The notes below the pieces were generated by a model. It was not told where the DNA came from, did not search any database, and worked only from the letters and a program-made list of their open reading frames with translations. A stretch of DNA of 64,000 nt, from contig NZ_AZUP01000001.1 of assembly GCF_000527135.1 (NCBI RefSeq), positions 1,426,001 through 1,490,000 of the forward strand, given 5' to 3'. The translations under genes were made by a program, and so were the position numbers. This stretch comes from Methyloversatilis discipulorum (GTDB taxonomy: Bacteria > Pseudomonadota > Gammaproteobacteria > Burkholderiales > Rhodocyclaceae). This document shows positions 50,421 to 58,399 of this stretch, one piece after another (within the stretch, counting starts at the first letter, position 1; each line of letters opens with the position of its first letter).

Positions 50421-50873
50421 ATGAGGAACCGCTGCGAATCCGCGATCTGCGATTCACACTCGGAAGCGACGATAGACGCGATCTGGCATCTGATCGGCGA
50501 CGGCCAGCGCTACGCCACGCACGACGCGCCGGACACCGATTTCGAAATCCTGCACGAGACGGACCGTCCCTTTGTGCGCATCGTGCCGCACGACATCCGC
50601 ATCGCCCGCGCCGCCTTCGTGGTGGCGCTGCAGTTCCTGATCGAGAACGGGCACGACCGCCTGTCGCCCTGCGAGGTCGAGTCCGATGACGATCTGCGAC
50701 GCACCGGACTGCTGTGCCGCGCGACCCGCGATGCCAATGGCGGCGTGCGCTGCATCGACTACATACTGCCCGTGCTGGCGCGCCATCGCATCGTAGCGAC
50801 CGAGGTCGCCGCCTTTCGTACCGTCTGGCTCACCCACGCCTTCCTGTACGCGCGCGGCGGCAGGCTCTGCTGA
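50421..50873 (+). CDS. Hypothetical protein between flagellin 3 and flhA
   Basis: This 150-aa protein starts with GGAAGGA about 11 nt before MRNRCESAIC. It looks soluble with mixed secondary structure: FEILHETDRPFVRIVPHDIR, then ARAAFVVALQFLIENGHDRL and a C-terminal VAAFRTVWLTHAFLYARGGR. It has four scattered cysteines (including the last residue) and no membrane segment or signal. I do not recognise the family. It converges with flhA (9-bp gap) and lies inside the flagellar locus, so a filament-related or regulatory role is possible. Confidence 0.65.
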   Translation: MRNRCESAICDSHSEATIDAIWHLIGDGQRYATHDAPDTDFEILHETDRPFVRIVPHDIRIARAAFVVALQFLIENGHDRLSPCEVESDDDLRRTGLLCRATRDANGGVRCIDYILPVLARHRIVATEVAAFRTVWLTHAFLYARGGRLC

Positions 50874-50882
50874 GCGCCGCGC

Positions 50883-52970
50883 TCAGCCCAGCGTACCGAC
50901 AACACTGACGTCGCGCTGTTCCGGCACTTCGTTGTACGACAGCACCTGCAGGCCGGGCGCGAACAGCCGCGCATAGCGTGCGAGCAAGGGGCGTATCTGC
51001 GGCATCACCAGCAGCAGCGGCGTGCCGCCCTGCTGTTTCATCTGGTCGCGTGCCAGCGGCATGTGGGTCTGCAGCTGGGCCAGCAGATTGGGATCGATCG
51101 GGTAGTTGTCCAGCGCCGCCTTGCCGGTCTGGCGCGCCTGGTTCAGCGAGCCGAGCAGCATGTTCTCCAGCTCGCTGCCCAGATTGAACACCTTCATGTC
51201 CGCCAGCGGGCCGACCAGCGCACCGACGATCTGCCGGCGCAGCGCGCAACGCACTTCGGCCGCCAGCAGGATGGGGTCCTTGGTCACCTCGGCGTTCTCG
51301 ACCAGCGTCGTCGCGATCGGCACGATGTCCTTCAGCGACACGTTCTCGGCGAGCAGCACGCGGAACACGCGCAGCAACTGGGTGTGCGTCATCGCCTTGT
51401 CCAGCGCCGCCGACAGCTTGGGCGTCAGCGCGGACAGCCGCTCCAGCAGCGCCGGCACGTCCTCGTGGCCGAACAGTTCGGCCAGATGTTCGCGCGCCAG
51501 CTTGGACAGATGCGTGGTGATGACCGACGCGCATTCGACCACCTGGTAGCCGAGACCCAGCGCGTGCGCCTTGTCCTCCGGCGCGATCCAGGTGACCGGC
51601 ATGCCGTAGGCCGGCTCGATGCCCGGAATGCCGTCGAGCGTGCCATAGGTCTTCGGTGACGGAATGGCCATCAGGCGGTCGGCGAACACCTCGGCCTGGG
51701 CAATCACCGCGCCGCTGAGCAGCACCGAGTACTGCGACGGCTTCAGAGAAAGATCGTCGCGTACGCCGATCTGTGGCAGCAGGAAGCCCATGGTTTCGCT
51801 CAGGCTCTGGCGCACGCCCTTGATCCGCCGCGTCAGCGGCGCGCCCTGCGCCGCGTCGATCAGGCCGACCAGCTTGTAGCCGAGCATGACGGTGACCGGC
51901 TCGACCACCGGCAGATCGCTCCAGTCGAGTTCCGGCGCACGCGCGTTCATCAGCGCGCTTTCGACCTCGCCCAGATCGGTCTGCGCCGGTCGCTCGGCCA
52001 TGCCCGACAGTCGCCAGCCGACGAAACCGAGCACGCCGGCGAACAGCGAGAACATGAGCCAGGGCATGCCCGGGATGACCGCCAGCACCGCCATCATCGC
52101 CGCCGCGCCGTACATGACGGTCGGCGAGGTCAGCAACTGGGTGCTGATCTGCTGTTCGAAGTCGCCGGAATCGCTGATGCGGGTGACGATGATGGCTGCC
52201 GCCGCCGACAGCAGCAGCGCCGGGATCTGCGCCACCAGGCCGTCGCCGATGGTCAGCAGCGCGTACTGGCGGAAAGCGTCACCGAGGCTCAGGTCGTACA
52301 TCAGCGCGCCGATGATGACGCCGCCCACCATATTGATCAGCAGGATGAGGATGCTGGCGATGGCGTCGCCGCGGACGAACTTCGAGGCGCCGTCCATGGC
52401 GCCGTAGAAATCCGCCTCCATCGCCACGTCGCGGCGACGGGCCTGGGCCTTCTCCTGGTTGATCAGGCCGGCGTTCAGATCGGCGTCGATGGCCATCTGC
52501 TTGCCCGGCAGCGCGTCCAGCGTGAAACGGGCGGACACTTCGGAAATGCGCTCGGCACCCTTGGTCACGACGACGAAGTTGATGATCATCAGGATGACGA
52601 ACACCACCAGACCGACCACGAAGTTACCGCCGATCACCACGTTGCCGAAGGATTCGATCACCTGGCCGGCGGCGTGCGTGCCCTCGTGACCGTGCAGCAG
52701 CACCACCCGCGTCGAGGCGACGTTGAGCGTCAGCCGCATCAGCGTGGTGGCGAGAATGATGGTCGGGAACACCGAGAAGTCGAGCGGCCGCCGCGCCGAC
52801 ACGCTGACCAGGATGACGATCAGCGCGAGCACGATGTTGAAGGTGAACAGCACGTCGAGCAGCACCGGCGGCAGCGGCAGTATCACCATCGCCAGTATCA
52901 GCAGCAGGAACACCGGTGTGGCGACGCGGTGCCGGCGCATGGCGTCGCCCAGGCGGTTCAGGAAGTTCAT
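50883..52970 (-). CDS. flhA: Flagellar export gate protein FlhA
   Basis: This 695-aa export-gate protein has eight N-terminal membrane helices (beginning VFLLLILAMVILPLPPVLLD). The conserved cytoplasmic loop includes ISEVSARFTLDALPGKQMAI, and the C-terminal docking domain includes IDAAQGAPLTRRIKGVRQSL. It is the last gene of the fliMNPQR-flhB-flhA operon and overlaps flhB by 4 bp. The length is normal. Confidence 0.96.
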   Translation of the reverse strand: MNFLNRLGDAMRRHRVATPVFLLLILAMVILPLPPVLLDVLFTFNIVLALIVILVSVSARRPLDFSVFPTIILATTLMRLTLNVASTRVVLLHGHEGTHAAGQVIESFGNVVIGGNFVVGLVVFVILMIINFVVVTKGAERISEVSARFTLDALPGKQMAIDADLNAGLINQEKAQARRRDVAMEADFYGAMDGASKFVRGDAIASILILLINMVGGVIIGALMYDLSLGDAFRQYALLTIGDGLVAQIPALLLSAAAAIIVTRISDSGDFEQQISTQLLTSPTVMYGAAAMMAVLAVIPGMPWLMFSLFAGVLGFVGWRLSGMAERPAQTDLGEVESALMNARAPELDWSDLPVVEPVTVMLGYKLVGLIDAAQGAPLTRRIKGVRQSLSETMGFLLPQIGVRDDLSLKPSQYSVLLSGAVIAQAEVFADRLMAIPSPKTYGTLDGIPGIEPAYGMPVTWIAPEDKAHALGLGYQVVECASVITTHLSKLAREHLAELFGHEDVPALLERLSALTPKLSAALDKAMTHTQLLRVFRVLLAENVSLKDIVPIATTLVENAEVTKDPILLAAEVRCALRRQIVGALVGPLADMKVFNLGSELENMLLGSLNQARQTGKAALDNYPIDPNLLAQLQTHMPLARDQMKQQGGTPLLLVMPQIRPLLARYARLFAPGLQVLSYNEVPEQRDVSVVGTLG

Positions 52971-54112
52971 GCGGGCATCACCTCGCTCAGATGTTTCGGA
53001 ATGACCAGATCGGTCGGCAAGCGCGGCTCGCCCCGGCGCTGCCCGCGGCGGAAGGCCTTGAGCTGCAGCACATAGGTGAGCACCTGCGCCACCGCGCGAT
53101 ACAGCGGCAGCGGAATCTGCTGATTGACCTGACTGGTGTTGTAGATGGCGCGCGCGAGCGGCGGCAGCTCGACCGTCTCGACGCTGTGTTCGGCCGCGAT
53201 GCTGCGGATGTAGAGGGCCATTTCGTCCACACCCTTGGCGACGACGAAAGGCGCCTGCGCGCGGCGCTCGTCATACTTCAGCGCAACGGCGTAGTGCTCC
53301 GGATTGACGATGACCACGTCAGCCCCCGGTACGGCCTTGCGCACGCCGCGCCGCGCCATCTGCCGCTGCAGCTGGCGGATGCGCTGCTTCACTTCGGGCC
53401 GCCCTTCGTTCGACTTGTGCTCCTCCTTCACCTCCTGCTTGGTCATGCGCAGATTGCGCAGGAAGAAGAAGGCCTGCGCCGGCACATCGACCAGCGCGAA
53501 CACGACGAACACAGCACACAGCGCCATGATGCTGTCCAGCATCAGGTCGGCGCCGGCAATGAGCGCGCGGTCCAGCGGCAGCGACTGCAGCATCAGGAAA
53601 TCGGTGACACCGCGGCTGCAGACGTACCACAGCACGCAGCACAGCGCGGTCGCCTTCAGCACCGAGGTCGCCACCTCGAACAGGTGCTTGGGCGACACCA
53701 GCCGACCCAGATTCTTGATCGGGCTCAGGCGTTCCAGCTTGGGCTGCCAGTGCTCGACGTTGAGCACCCAGCCGCCGGGCAGCAGCGACGCAATCAGGAT
53801 GGCCAGCGGCACCGCGCACAGCGGCAGCAGCATCTTCAGCAGCAGTGTCGAGGCGGCGGCAAAGCGCGCCGACCACGCGTTGTCCAGCGCGCCGTCGCCG
53901 TCCAGCGGCACGAAGCCGAGCGCGAAAAGGCCACGGAAGTCGTCGAGCAGCGACGGCATCATCAGCACGATGAGCTTGAGGCTGACCAGGATGCCGACCG
54001 CCGTCGCCAGATCGCGTGAGCGCACGACCTGCCCTTTCTCGCGCGTCTTCCGGAGCTTCTGCTGCGAAGCCTTCTCGGACTTGTCGCCGCTGCTGCCGGA
54101 CTCGTCAGCCAT
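52967..54112 (-). CDS. flhB: Flagellar export switch protein FlhB, with NPEH at the cleavage site
   Basis: This 381-aa protein has an N-terminal basic segment (KLRKTREKGQVVRSRDLATA), four membrane helices, and the cytoplasmic domain with KEEHKSNEGRPEVKQRIRQL. The autocleavage motif, normally NPTH, reads NPEH (VIVNPEHYAVALKYDE). The Asn-Pro scissile bond and His remain. After the motif come the usual APFVVAKGVDEMAL residues. The start overlaps fliR by 8 bp. Confidence 0.94.
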   Translation of the reverse strand: MADESGSSGDKSEKASQQKLRKTREKGQVVRSRDLATAVGILVSLKLIVLMMPSLLDDFRGLFALGFVPLDGDGALDNAWSARFAAASTLLLKMLLPLCAVPLAILIASLLPGGWVLNVEHWQPKLERLSPIKNLGRLVSPKHLFEVATSVLKATALCCVLWYVCSRGVTDFLMLQSLPLDRALIAGADLMLDSIMALCAVFVVFALVDVPAQAFFFLRNLRMTKQEVKEEHKSNEGRPEVKQRIRQLQRQMARRGVRKAVPGADVVIVNPEHYAVALKYDERRAQAPFVVAKGVDEMALYIRSIAAEHSVETVELPPLARAIYNTSQVNQQIPLPLYRAVAQVLTYVLQLKAFRRGQRRGEPRLPTDLVIPKHLSEVMPA

Positions 54113-54887
54113 GCGGCACCGCCCTCATCTGTTGCTGCAGCATGTCGAGCACCTGCCCGCACATGCGCAGGTAGTGCTGCGGAACCACGCGCGCGACGTG
54201 GCCCAGCATGAACAGGCCGAACACGGTCACCAGCGAGAAGCCGAGCGAGAACAGGTTCAGCGAAGGCGCCACACGGTTCAGGAAGCCGAAGCCGATCTGC
54301 ACGACCATGGTTGCGAACACCATGGGCACCGCGAGCAGCAGCGCCGCCGAGAACACCCAGGCGACATTGAACGCGATCGCCTGCAGCGTGGACAGCGGAA
54401 TGCCGCCGCCGACCGGCCAGGCAGCGAAACTGGCGCCGATGACGCCGGCCAGCAGCAGGTGGCCATCGACGGCGAAGAACACCAGCGCGCACATGGTCGC
54501 CAGCAGGCTGGACACGACGTCGGACGAGGCGCCGTTGAGCGGGTCGTTCATCAGCGCCATCGACAGGCCGATCTGCGACGACACCAGGAAGCCGAGCACC
54601 ATGATGACCGCCATCGCCAGGTGGAAGGCCAGCCCCATCACGAAGCCGATCAGCACCTCCTGTACCGTGGTGGCGACGCCGTTCAGCGAGAAGGGGTCGA
54701 TCTGTGCACCGCCCGGCACCAGCGGCAGCATGACCACCGCCAGCACCAGCGACAGCAGGATGCGCACCGGCATCGGCAGCGTGGTTTCGCCGATCAGCGG
54801 CGCCGCGCTGAACATCGCGAGGATGCGGCAGAACGGCCACCACAGCGTGTGCAGCAAGGGCAGCATCTGGTTGAACAGCGGTTCCAC
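54105..54887 (-). CDS. fliR: Flagellar export protein FliR
   Basis: This 260-aa membrane protein starts at GTG (EPLFNQMLPLLHTLWW after the start residue). It has about six helices, with FliR features such as RILAMFSAAPLIGETTLPMP near the N-terminus and VAFATMVVQIGFGFLNRVAP-like residues further on. It forms the FliPQR export pore. It lies 15 bp after fliQ. Confidence 0.93.
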   Translation of the reverse strand: MEPLFNQMLPLLHTLWWPFCRILAMFSAAPLIGETTLPMPVRILLSLVLAVVMLPLVPGGAQIDPFSLNGVATTVQEVLIGFVMGLAFHLAMAVIMVLGFLVSSQIGLSMALMNDPLNGASSDVVSSLLATMCALVFFAVDGHLLLAGVIGASFAAWPVGGGIPLSTLQAIAFNVAWVFSAALLLAVPMVFATMVVQIGFGFLNRVAPSLNLFSLGFSLVTVFGLFMLGHVARVVPQHYLRMCGQVLDMLQQQMRAVPHG

Positions 54888-54902
54888 GACGTGCGCGCCC
54901 GT

Positions 54903-55175
54903 TCAGCCGACCAGCGCCGACGCCCGCTGGAACACCGACACGCAGAAGTCCATCAGGTAGCCGGTCATCCAGCGTCCGGCGAAGATGATGGCCAGCAGCG
55001 TGACCAGCAGTCGGGGCAGGAAGCTCAGCGTCTGTTCGTTGATCTGCGTGGCCGCCTGGAACAGCGCGACGATCAGGCCCATCACCAGCCCCGGGCCGAC
55101 CAGCAGCAGCACCAGCACCATGGTGATGTGCAGGCTTTCGCTGACCAGATCAACCGCAATGTCGGGCGTCAGCAT
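54903..55175 (-). CDS. fliQ: Flagellar export protein FliQ
   Basis: This 90-aa protein has two membrane helices (LVLLLVGPGLVMGLIVALFQ; LVTLLAIIFAGRWM) and the conserved TQINEQTLSFLPR loop. It is part of the FliPQR core. It starts 4 bp after fliP. Confidence 0.95.
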   Translation of the reverse strand: MLTPDIAVDLVSESLHITMVLVLLLVGPGLVMGLIVALFQAATQINEQTLSFLPRLLVTLLAIIFAGRWMTGYLMDFCVSVFQRASALVG

Positions 55176-55179
55176 CGCA

Positions 55180-55953
55180 TCAGACCTGGATGCTGGTGAC
55201 CAGCGTGTTGACCGTGAGCGTCCAGCCGTCGACCAGCACGAACAGCAGCAGCTTCAGCGGCAGCGAAATGACCAGCGGCGACAGCATCATCATGCCCATG
55301 GCCATCAGCACCGAGGACACGACGAGGTCGATCACCAGGAAGGGAATGAACAGCATGCAGCCGATCTGGAAGGCGGTCTTCAGCTCGCTCAGCACGAAGG
55401 CGGCCAGACGCACCAGGAAGGGGTGGTCCATCGGCTGCGCGACCGGCCCGGAGCCGGACAGGCGGGCGATCTGTTCGAGCGCGGCCTTGCCGGTCTGCGC
55501 CATCATGAAGCGCGACACCGGCGCCTCGGCGATCTTCAGCGCCTGTTCGAGGCTGATGCTGTCGCGGTCGTAGGGCACGAAGGCCTCGGCCCAGATCTGC
55601 TCGCCGATCGGGCGCATCACCAGCAAGGTAAGGATGAGCGCGATGCCGGTGACGATGCGGTTGGGCAGGCCCTGCTGCAGGCCCAGCGCCTGGCGCAGCA
55701 GCGACAGCACGATGACGAAGCGGGTGAAGCTGGTCATCATCATGACCATGACGGGCAGCAGCCCGAGCAGGGTCATGATGATCAGTATCTGCGTCTTCAC
55801 CGAGAACTCGGTGCTGGCGCCGCGGGTGGTCGATTCGAGCAGCGGGATCTCCGCCGCCCCGGCCGATGCGCAGACGAGCAGCGCGGCACCGGCCGGCAAC
55901 AGCCAGCAGGCGCGACGCGCCCACGACGGCTCGCAGGACGATCGGTCGGTCAT
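55180..55953 (-). CDS. fliP: Flagellar export protein FliP
   Basis: This 257-aa protein has a signal peptide (cleavage near SAGAAE), then four helices with FliP motifs: ILIIMTLLGLLPVMVMMMTS, FTRFVIVLSLLRQALGLQQG, and FLVIDLVVSSVLMAMGMMML. Its start overlaps the fliN stop, so fliO, usual between them, is absent. Confidence 0.95.
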   Translation of the reverse strand: MTDRSSCEPSWARRACWLLPAGAALLVCASAGAAEIPLLESTTRGASTEFSVKTQILIIMTLLGLLPVMVMMMTSFTRFVIVLSLLRQALGLQQGLPNRIVTGIALILTLLVMRPIGEQIWAEAFVPYDRDSISLEQALKIAEAPVSRFMMAQTGKAALEQIARLSGSGPVAQPMDHPFLVRLAAFVLSELKTAFQIGCMLFIPFLVIDLVVSSVLMAMGMMMLSPLVISLPLKLLLFVLVDGWTLTVNTLVTSIQV

Positions 55954-56315
55954 TGCGCCAGGGTGTCCAGATCGAGGCCGTCGAGATCGACCACGCGCAG
56001 GCCGTGGTTGTCGCCGACCAGCACCACCTCGGCGTGACCGATGGGCGTGCCATTGACCTTGATCACCAGCGGCTGACCGGCCAGCGAATCCAGTTCGAGC
56101 ACGCTCGACGGTCCGATTTCCATCAGATCCTGCAGCGATACGCGCGCGGAACCGACCTCCAGCGTCAGCGTGACCGGTATGCGCCGCATCATCTGCGGAA
56201 TGTTCCGTCGCGGTGCAGCCGGTGTGGCCGGCGCTTCGTTGCCGAGCAGCGCCAGGTCGTCGCCTGCCTCGTCCAGTCCGTCCAGCAGCGTGTCGATTCC
56301 GGAAGTGTTGTCCAT
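55950..56315 (-). CDS. fliN: Flagellar motor switch protein FliN
   Basis: This 121-aa protein starts at MDNTSGIDTLLDGL. The SpoA (C-ring) domain follows from about residue 45 (RRIPVTLTLEVGSARVSLQD, LMEIGPSSVLELDSLAGQPL, VIKVNGTPIGHAEVVLVGDN). It forms the lower C ring with FliM. It is 4 bp after fliM and overlaps fliP by 4 bp. Confidence 0.93.
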   Translation of the reverse strand: MDNTSGIDTLLDGLDEAGDDLALLGNEAPATPAAPRRNIPQMMRRIPVTLTLEVGSARVSLQDLMEIGPSSVLELDSLAGQPLVIKVNGTPIGHAEVVLVGDNHGLRVVDLDGLDLDTLAQ

Positions 56316-56319
56316 GGCA

Positions 56320-57195
56320 TCAGTCCATATCGTTGAATGAGGTGAGGCAGAGCTTGCCCCGGTGTTCGGCGACAGCTGCCGTAAAGAGGCGCGAGTCGTC
56401 GACCAGCACGTCGGCTTCGCCGACGAAGACCGGAATGACATCGCCGACACGCAGGTCGAACAGTTCACCGAGCTGGATGTCCCTGCTCAGCAGGCGGCCG
56501 GTGAGCGTCATCTGCAGTCGGTGGGCAAACGGCGTGTCGGCGCCGGCTGCGTCCTTTTTTTCCCGCGGCGGCGCGAGGCCGCGCAGCAGTCTGTCCATGC
56601 AGGCGTCGTCGAGCACGAACCACATGCGGCTGTCCTCGCCGAGCAGCGGGTCGGCCACCGTGCAGCTGAGCGTCCAGGCGCCCGCGGCCGGAGGCGGTGC
56701 CGGCGCGATCGAGAAGGCCGGCGTTGCGACGGCGTCGAGCGGCCGGTCGAGGTCACCGGTTTCGATGCGGGCGGCGACCACGGCGGCCAGTTCCTCACCC
56801 AGGGCGACCGCCACACGTTCCTCGGTCGCGGTTGCGCGACCGTTGCCGTCGGCCTGCGCCGGCGCCGCTGCACCGCTGCGCCCGATCAGGCCGAAGCGGT
56901 ATCCGAGCAGGGTGAGTACGAGCGGACGTTCGGCGGCGAACAGGATGCGCCCTGTCTCGCCGGTGTAGGCCGTCCAGCGGATCAGGTCGCCGGCGTGTCC
57001 GGTGCGGTCGATGCTGACCGAGCGCAGATCGAAGGCGGCCCGGTAGCGGCGGTTCACGCCACCGCGGAATGCCTCGGCCAGATCCCTGGACAATCTGTCG
57101 GCGAAGGCATCCAGACGATGGACGGGACGGCCGAGCGCGCTCGCGTCCAGCACCCTGGAAGCGACCGGATCGCCACTCCTGGAATTCGAGTTCAT
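56320..57195 (-). CDS. fliM: Divergent FliM-like motor switch protein lacking the CheY-binding motif
   Basis: This 291-aa protein is first in its operon. The N-terminus (MNSNSRSGDPVASRVLDAS) has no LSQDEIDALL-type motif, the CheY-P docking site of ordinary FliM (about 330 aa). The middle part (VHRLDAFADRLSRDLAEAFR, RWTAYTGETGRILFAAERPL) fits the FliM core. The C-terminal SpoA domain reads IQLGELFDLRVGDVIPVFVG, then VLVDDSRLFTAAVAEHRGKL. Position before fliN supports FliM. Short FliM variants are known in lateral systems. Confidence 0.85.
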   Translation of the reverse strand: MNSNSRSGDPVASRVLDASALGRPVHRLDAFADRLSRDLAEAFRGGVNRRYRAAFDLRSVSIDRTGHAGDLIRWTAYTGETGRILFAAERPLVLTLLGYRFGLIGRSGAAAPAQADGNGRATATEERVAVALGEELAAVVAARIETGDLDRPLDAVATPAFSIAPAPPPAAGAWTLSCTVADPLLGEDSRMWFVLDDACMDRLLRGLAPPREKKDAAGADTPFAHRLQMTLTGRLLSRDIQLGELFDLRVGDVIPVFVGEADVLVDDSRLFTAAVAEHRGKLCLTSFNDMD

Positions 57196-57266
57196 GACAG
57201 TTCTGTGTGCGTTGTATTGCGAAAGTCCGGCCGGACAAGGCTGTCAGCGACCACCTGCTGTGCAGG

Positions 57267-57328
57267 ATTACGAACCCTGGAGGCGAAACTTTAGGCGTAC
57301 GGTTAATTAACTGTATCCGTACGGTTGA
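57267..57328. promoter_or_regulatory. fliM promoter region with two TAnnCGTACGGTTAA motifs
   Basis: Plus-strand copies TAGGCGTACGGTTAA (57292-57306) and TATCCGTACGGTTGA (57314-57328) lie 22 bp apart, two helical turns. On the minus strand TAAAGTTT (57293-57286) is followed after 11 bp by TTCGTAAT, a weak sigma-28-like -10. The region lies 70-135 bp before fliM. Confidence 0.6.
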
Positions 57329-57390
57329 TTGATCACCGCGGCGGGAAGATATCCCGGAGAACGTGAGAGGACGACGGAAAAGGCAGGACC

Positions 57391-57415
57391 GCCTGCACAC
57401 GCGAGGTGTGCAGGC
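57391..57415 (-). terminator. Terminator of the greB/DUF2946/PCu(A)C operon
   Basis: A perfect 10-bp stem (GCCTGCACAC, 5-nt loop, GTGTGCAGGC) is followed on the minus strand by GGTCCTGCCTTTTCC. It lies 75 bp after the PCu(A)C stop. Confidence 0.65.
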
Positions 57416-57490
57416 AGCGGACAGCGGGGAGCAGAAGACCGCGAGGGGCGCTCGGGGACGCGCGGCCCGCGCGCGGAAACGTCGCTTCGC

Positions 57491-57940
57491 TCAGTGGTGG
57501 TCGTGCGACGCGGCCGCGCCAAGCGGGCGCACCGGGGCCTTGACCTCCAGCGTCTCGCGCCGGCCGTCGGCGGTCTCGACGGTCAGGCTGAGCGGCACGA
57601 CCTGCCCATCGACCAGCGGCGCGCGCAGATCCATCAGCATCAGGTGGTAGCCGCCAGGCTTGAGTTCGACCGCCTTGCCGGCCGGCAGATCGATCGCCGG
57701 GATGGCACGCATGCGCATCACATTGTTGTTCATCGACATTTCGTGGATTTCCGCGACGCCGGCCACCGGCGATTGAACGCCGACCAGCCGCGCAGCCTTC
57801 GGCGCGGTGATCTGCATGAAGGCGCCGGTGGCTTTCTGTTCGGCCACGGTGGCGCGTACCCAAGGATCCTTCACCGTAACGTCGGCCATGGCGGCGGCGC
57901 AGGCGATGGAAAGGAGAGTGGCGGTCAGGACTGATTTCAT
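57491..57940 (-). CDS. Periplasmic copper chaperone, PCu(A)C family
   Basis: This 149-aa secreted protein has a signal peptide (MKSVLTATLLSIACAAAMA) with GGAG 9 nt before the start. The Cu(I)-binding H-x(n)-M...H-x-M pattern is visible in EIHEMSMNNNVMRM and GGYHLMLMDL. A histidine tail, SHDHH, ends it. It probably delivers copper to the CuA or CuB site of cytochrome oxidase. It follows a DUF2946 gene, a common pairing. Confidence 0.9.
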   Translation of the reverse strand: MKSVLTATLLSIACAAAMADVTVKDPWVRATVAEQKATGAFMQITAPKAARLVGVQSPVAGVAEIHEMSMNNNVMRMRAIPAIDLPAGKAVELKPGGYHLMLMDLRAPLVDGQVVPLSLTVETADGRRETLEVKAPVRPLGAAASHDHH

Positions 57941-58003
57941 TTCTGTGCTCCGGAAAGGACTGGGCGATGACGTGTCGGGCACCGGCAGAGCAGGCGCCGC
58001 GCG

Positions 58004-58399
58004 TCAGTCGGGAATGCTGTGCAAGGGTCGGGCGGAGGGACGGTGGGCGCCGGGAGGCGCCCTCGCCTCCGGTCGCATTCCGCGCTCGTCACCGCCGCAT
58101 TCGCTCGTCGGCGCGAGGCGTTCCCGCCCGGGACGTGAACCGAAGACAAGGGCCGGCATCGCGCGGACCGGAACGGCACCGCCGGCATGAGTACCGCACA
58201 GCTGGCAATGCGCTCCGCCATGCTGAACCGGGGCCGGCATGCCGTCGTCCGCCGCGCGTGCGCCGGTGCAGATGTCGGCGGCCAGCGCGATTCCTGCGCT
58301 GCGTGCGAGTCCCTGCGCCAGCACCGGCACCGCCGGCAGCGCGAGCAGCGCCAGCAGAAGCAGGCGCGCAACGACACGCACATGTCGCTGTGCGCTCAC
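58004..58399 (-). CDS. DUF2946 family protein, probable copper-related membrane/periplasmic protein
   Basis: This 131-aa protein is read from GTG (58399), whose codon overlaps the greB stop (GTGA). It has one N-terminal hydrophobic segment (VARLLLLALLALPAVPVLAQ). A Cys/His region ICTGAR...HGGAHCQLCGTHAG is the DUF2946 hallmark, and a long Arg/Pro-rich tail follows. The next gene encodes a copper chaperone, which suggests a role in metal handling. Confidence 0.72.
   Translation of the reverse strand: MSAQRHVRVVARLLLLALLALPAVPVLAQGLARSAGIALAADICTGARAADDGMPAPVQHGGAHCQLCGTHAGGAVPVRAMPALVFGSRPGRERLAPTSECGGDERGMRPEARAPPGAHRPSARPLHSIPD

Noticed and set aside
53304..55199. 631-aa frame antisense to flhB, fliR and fliQ
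   Set aside because: It is low-complexity His/Arg/Gln sequence opposite three recognised export genes.
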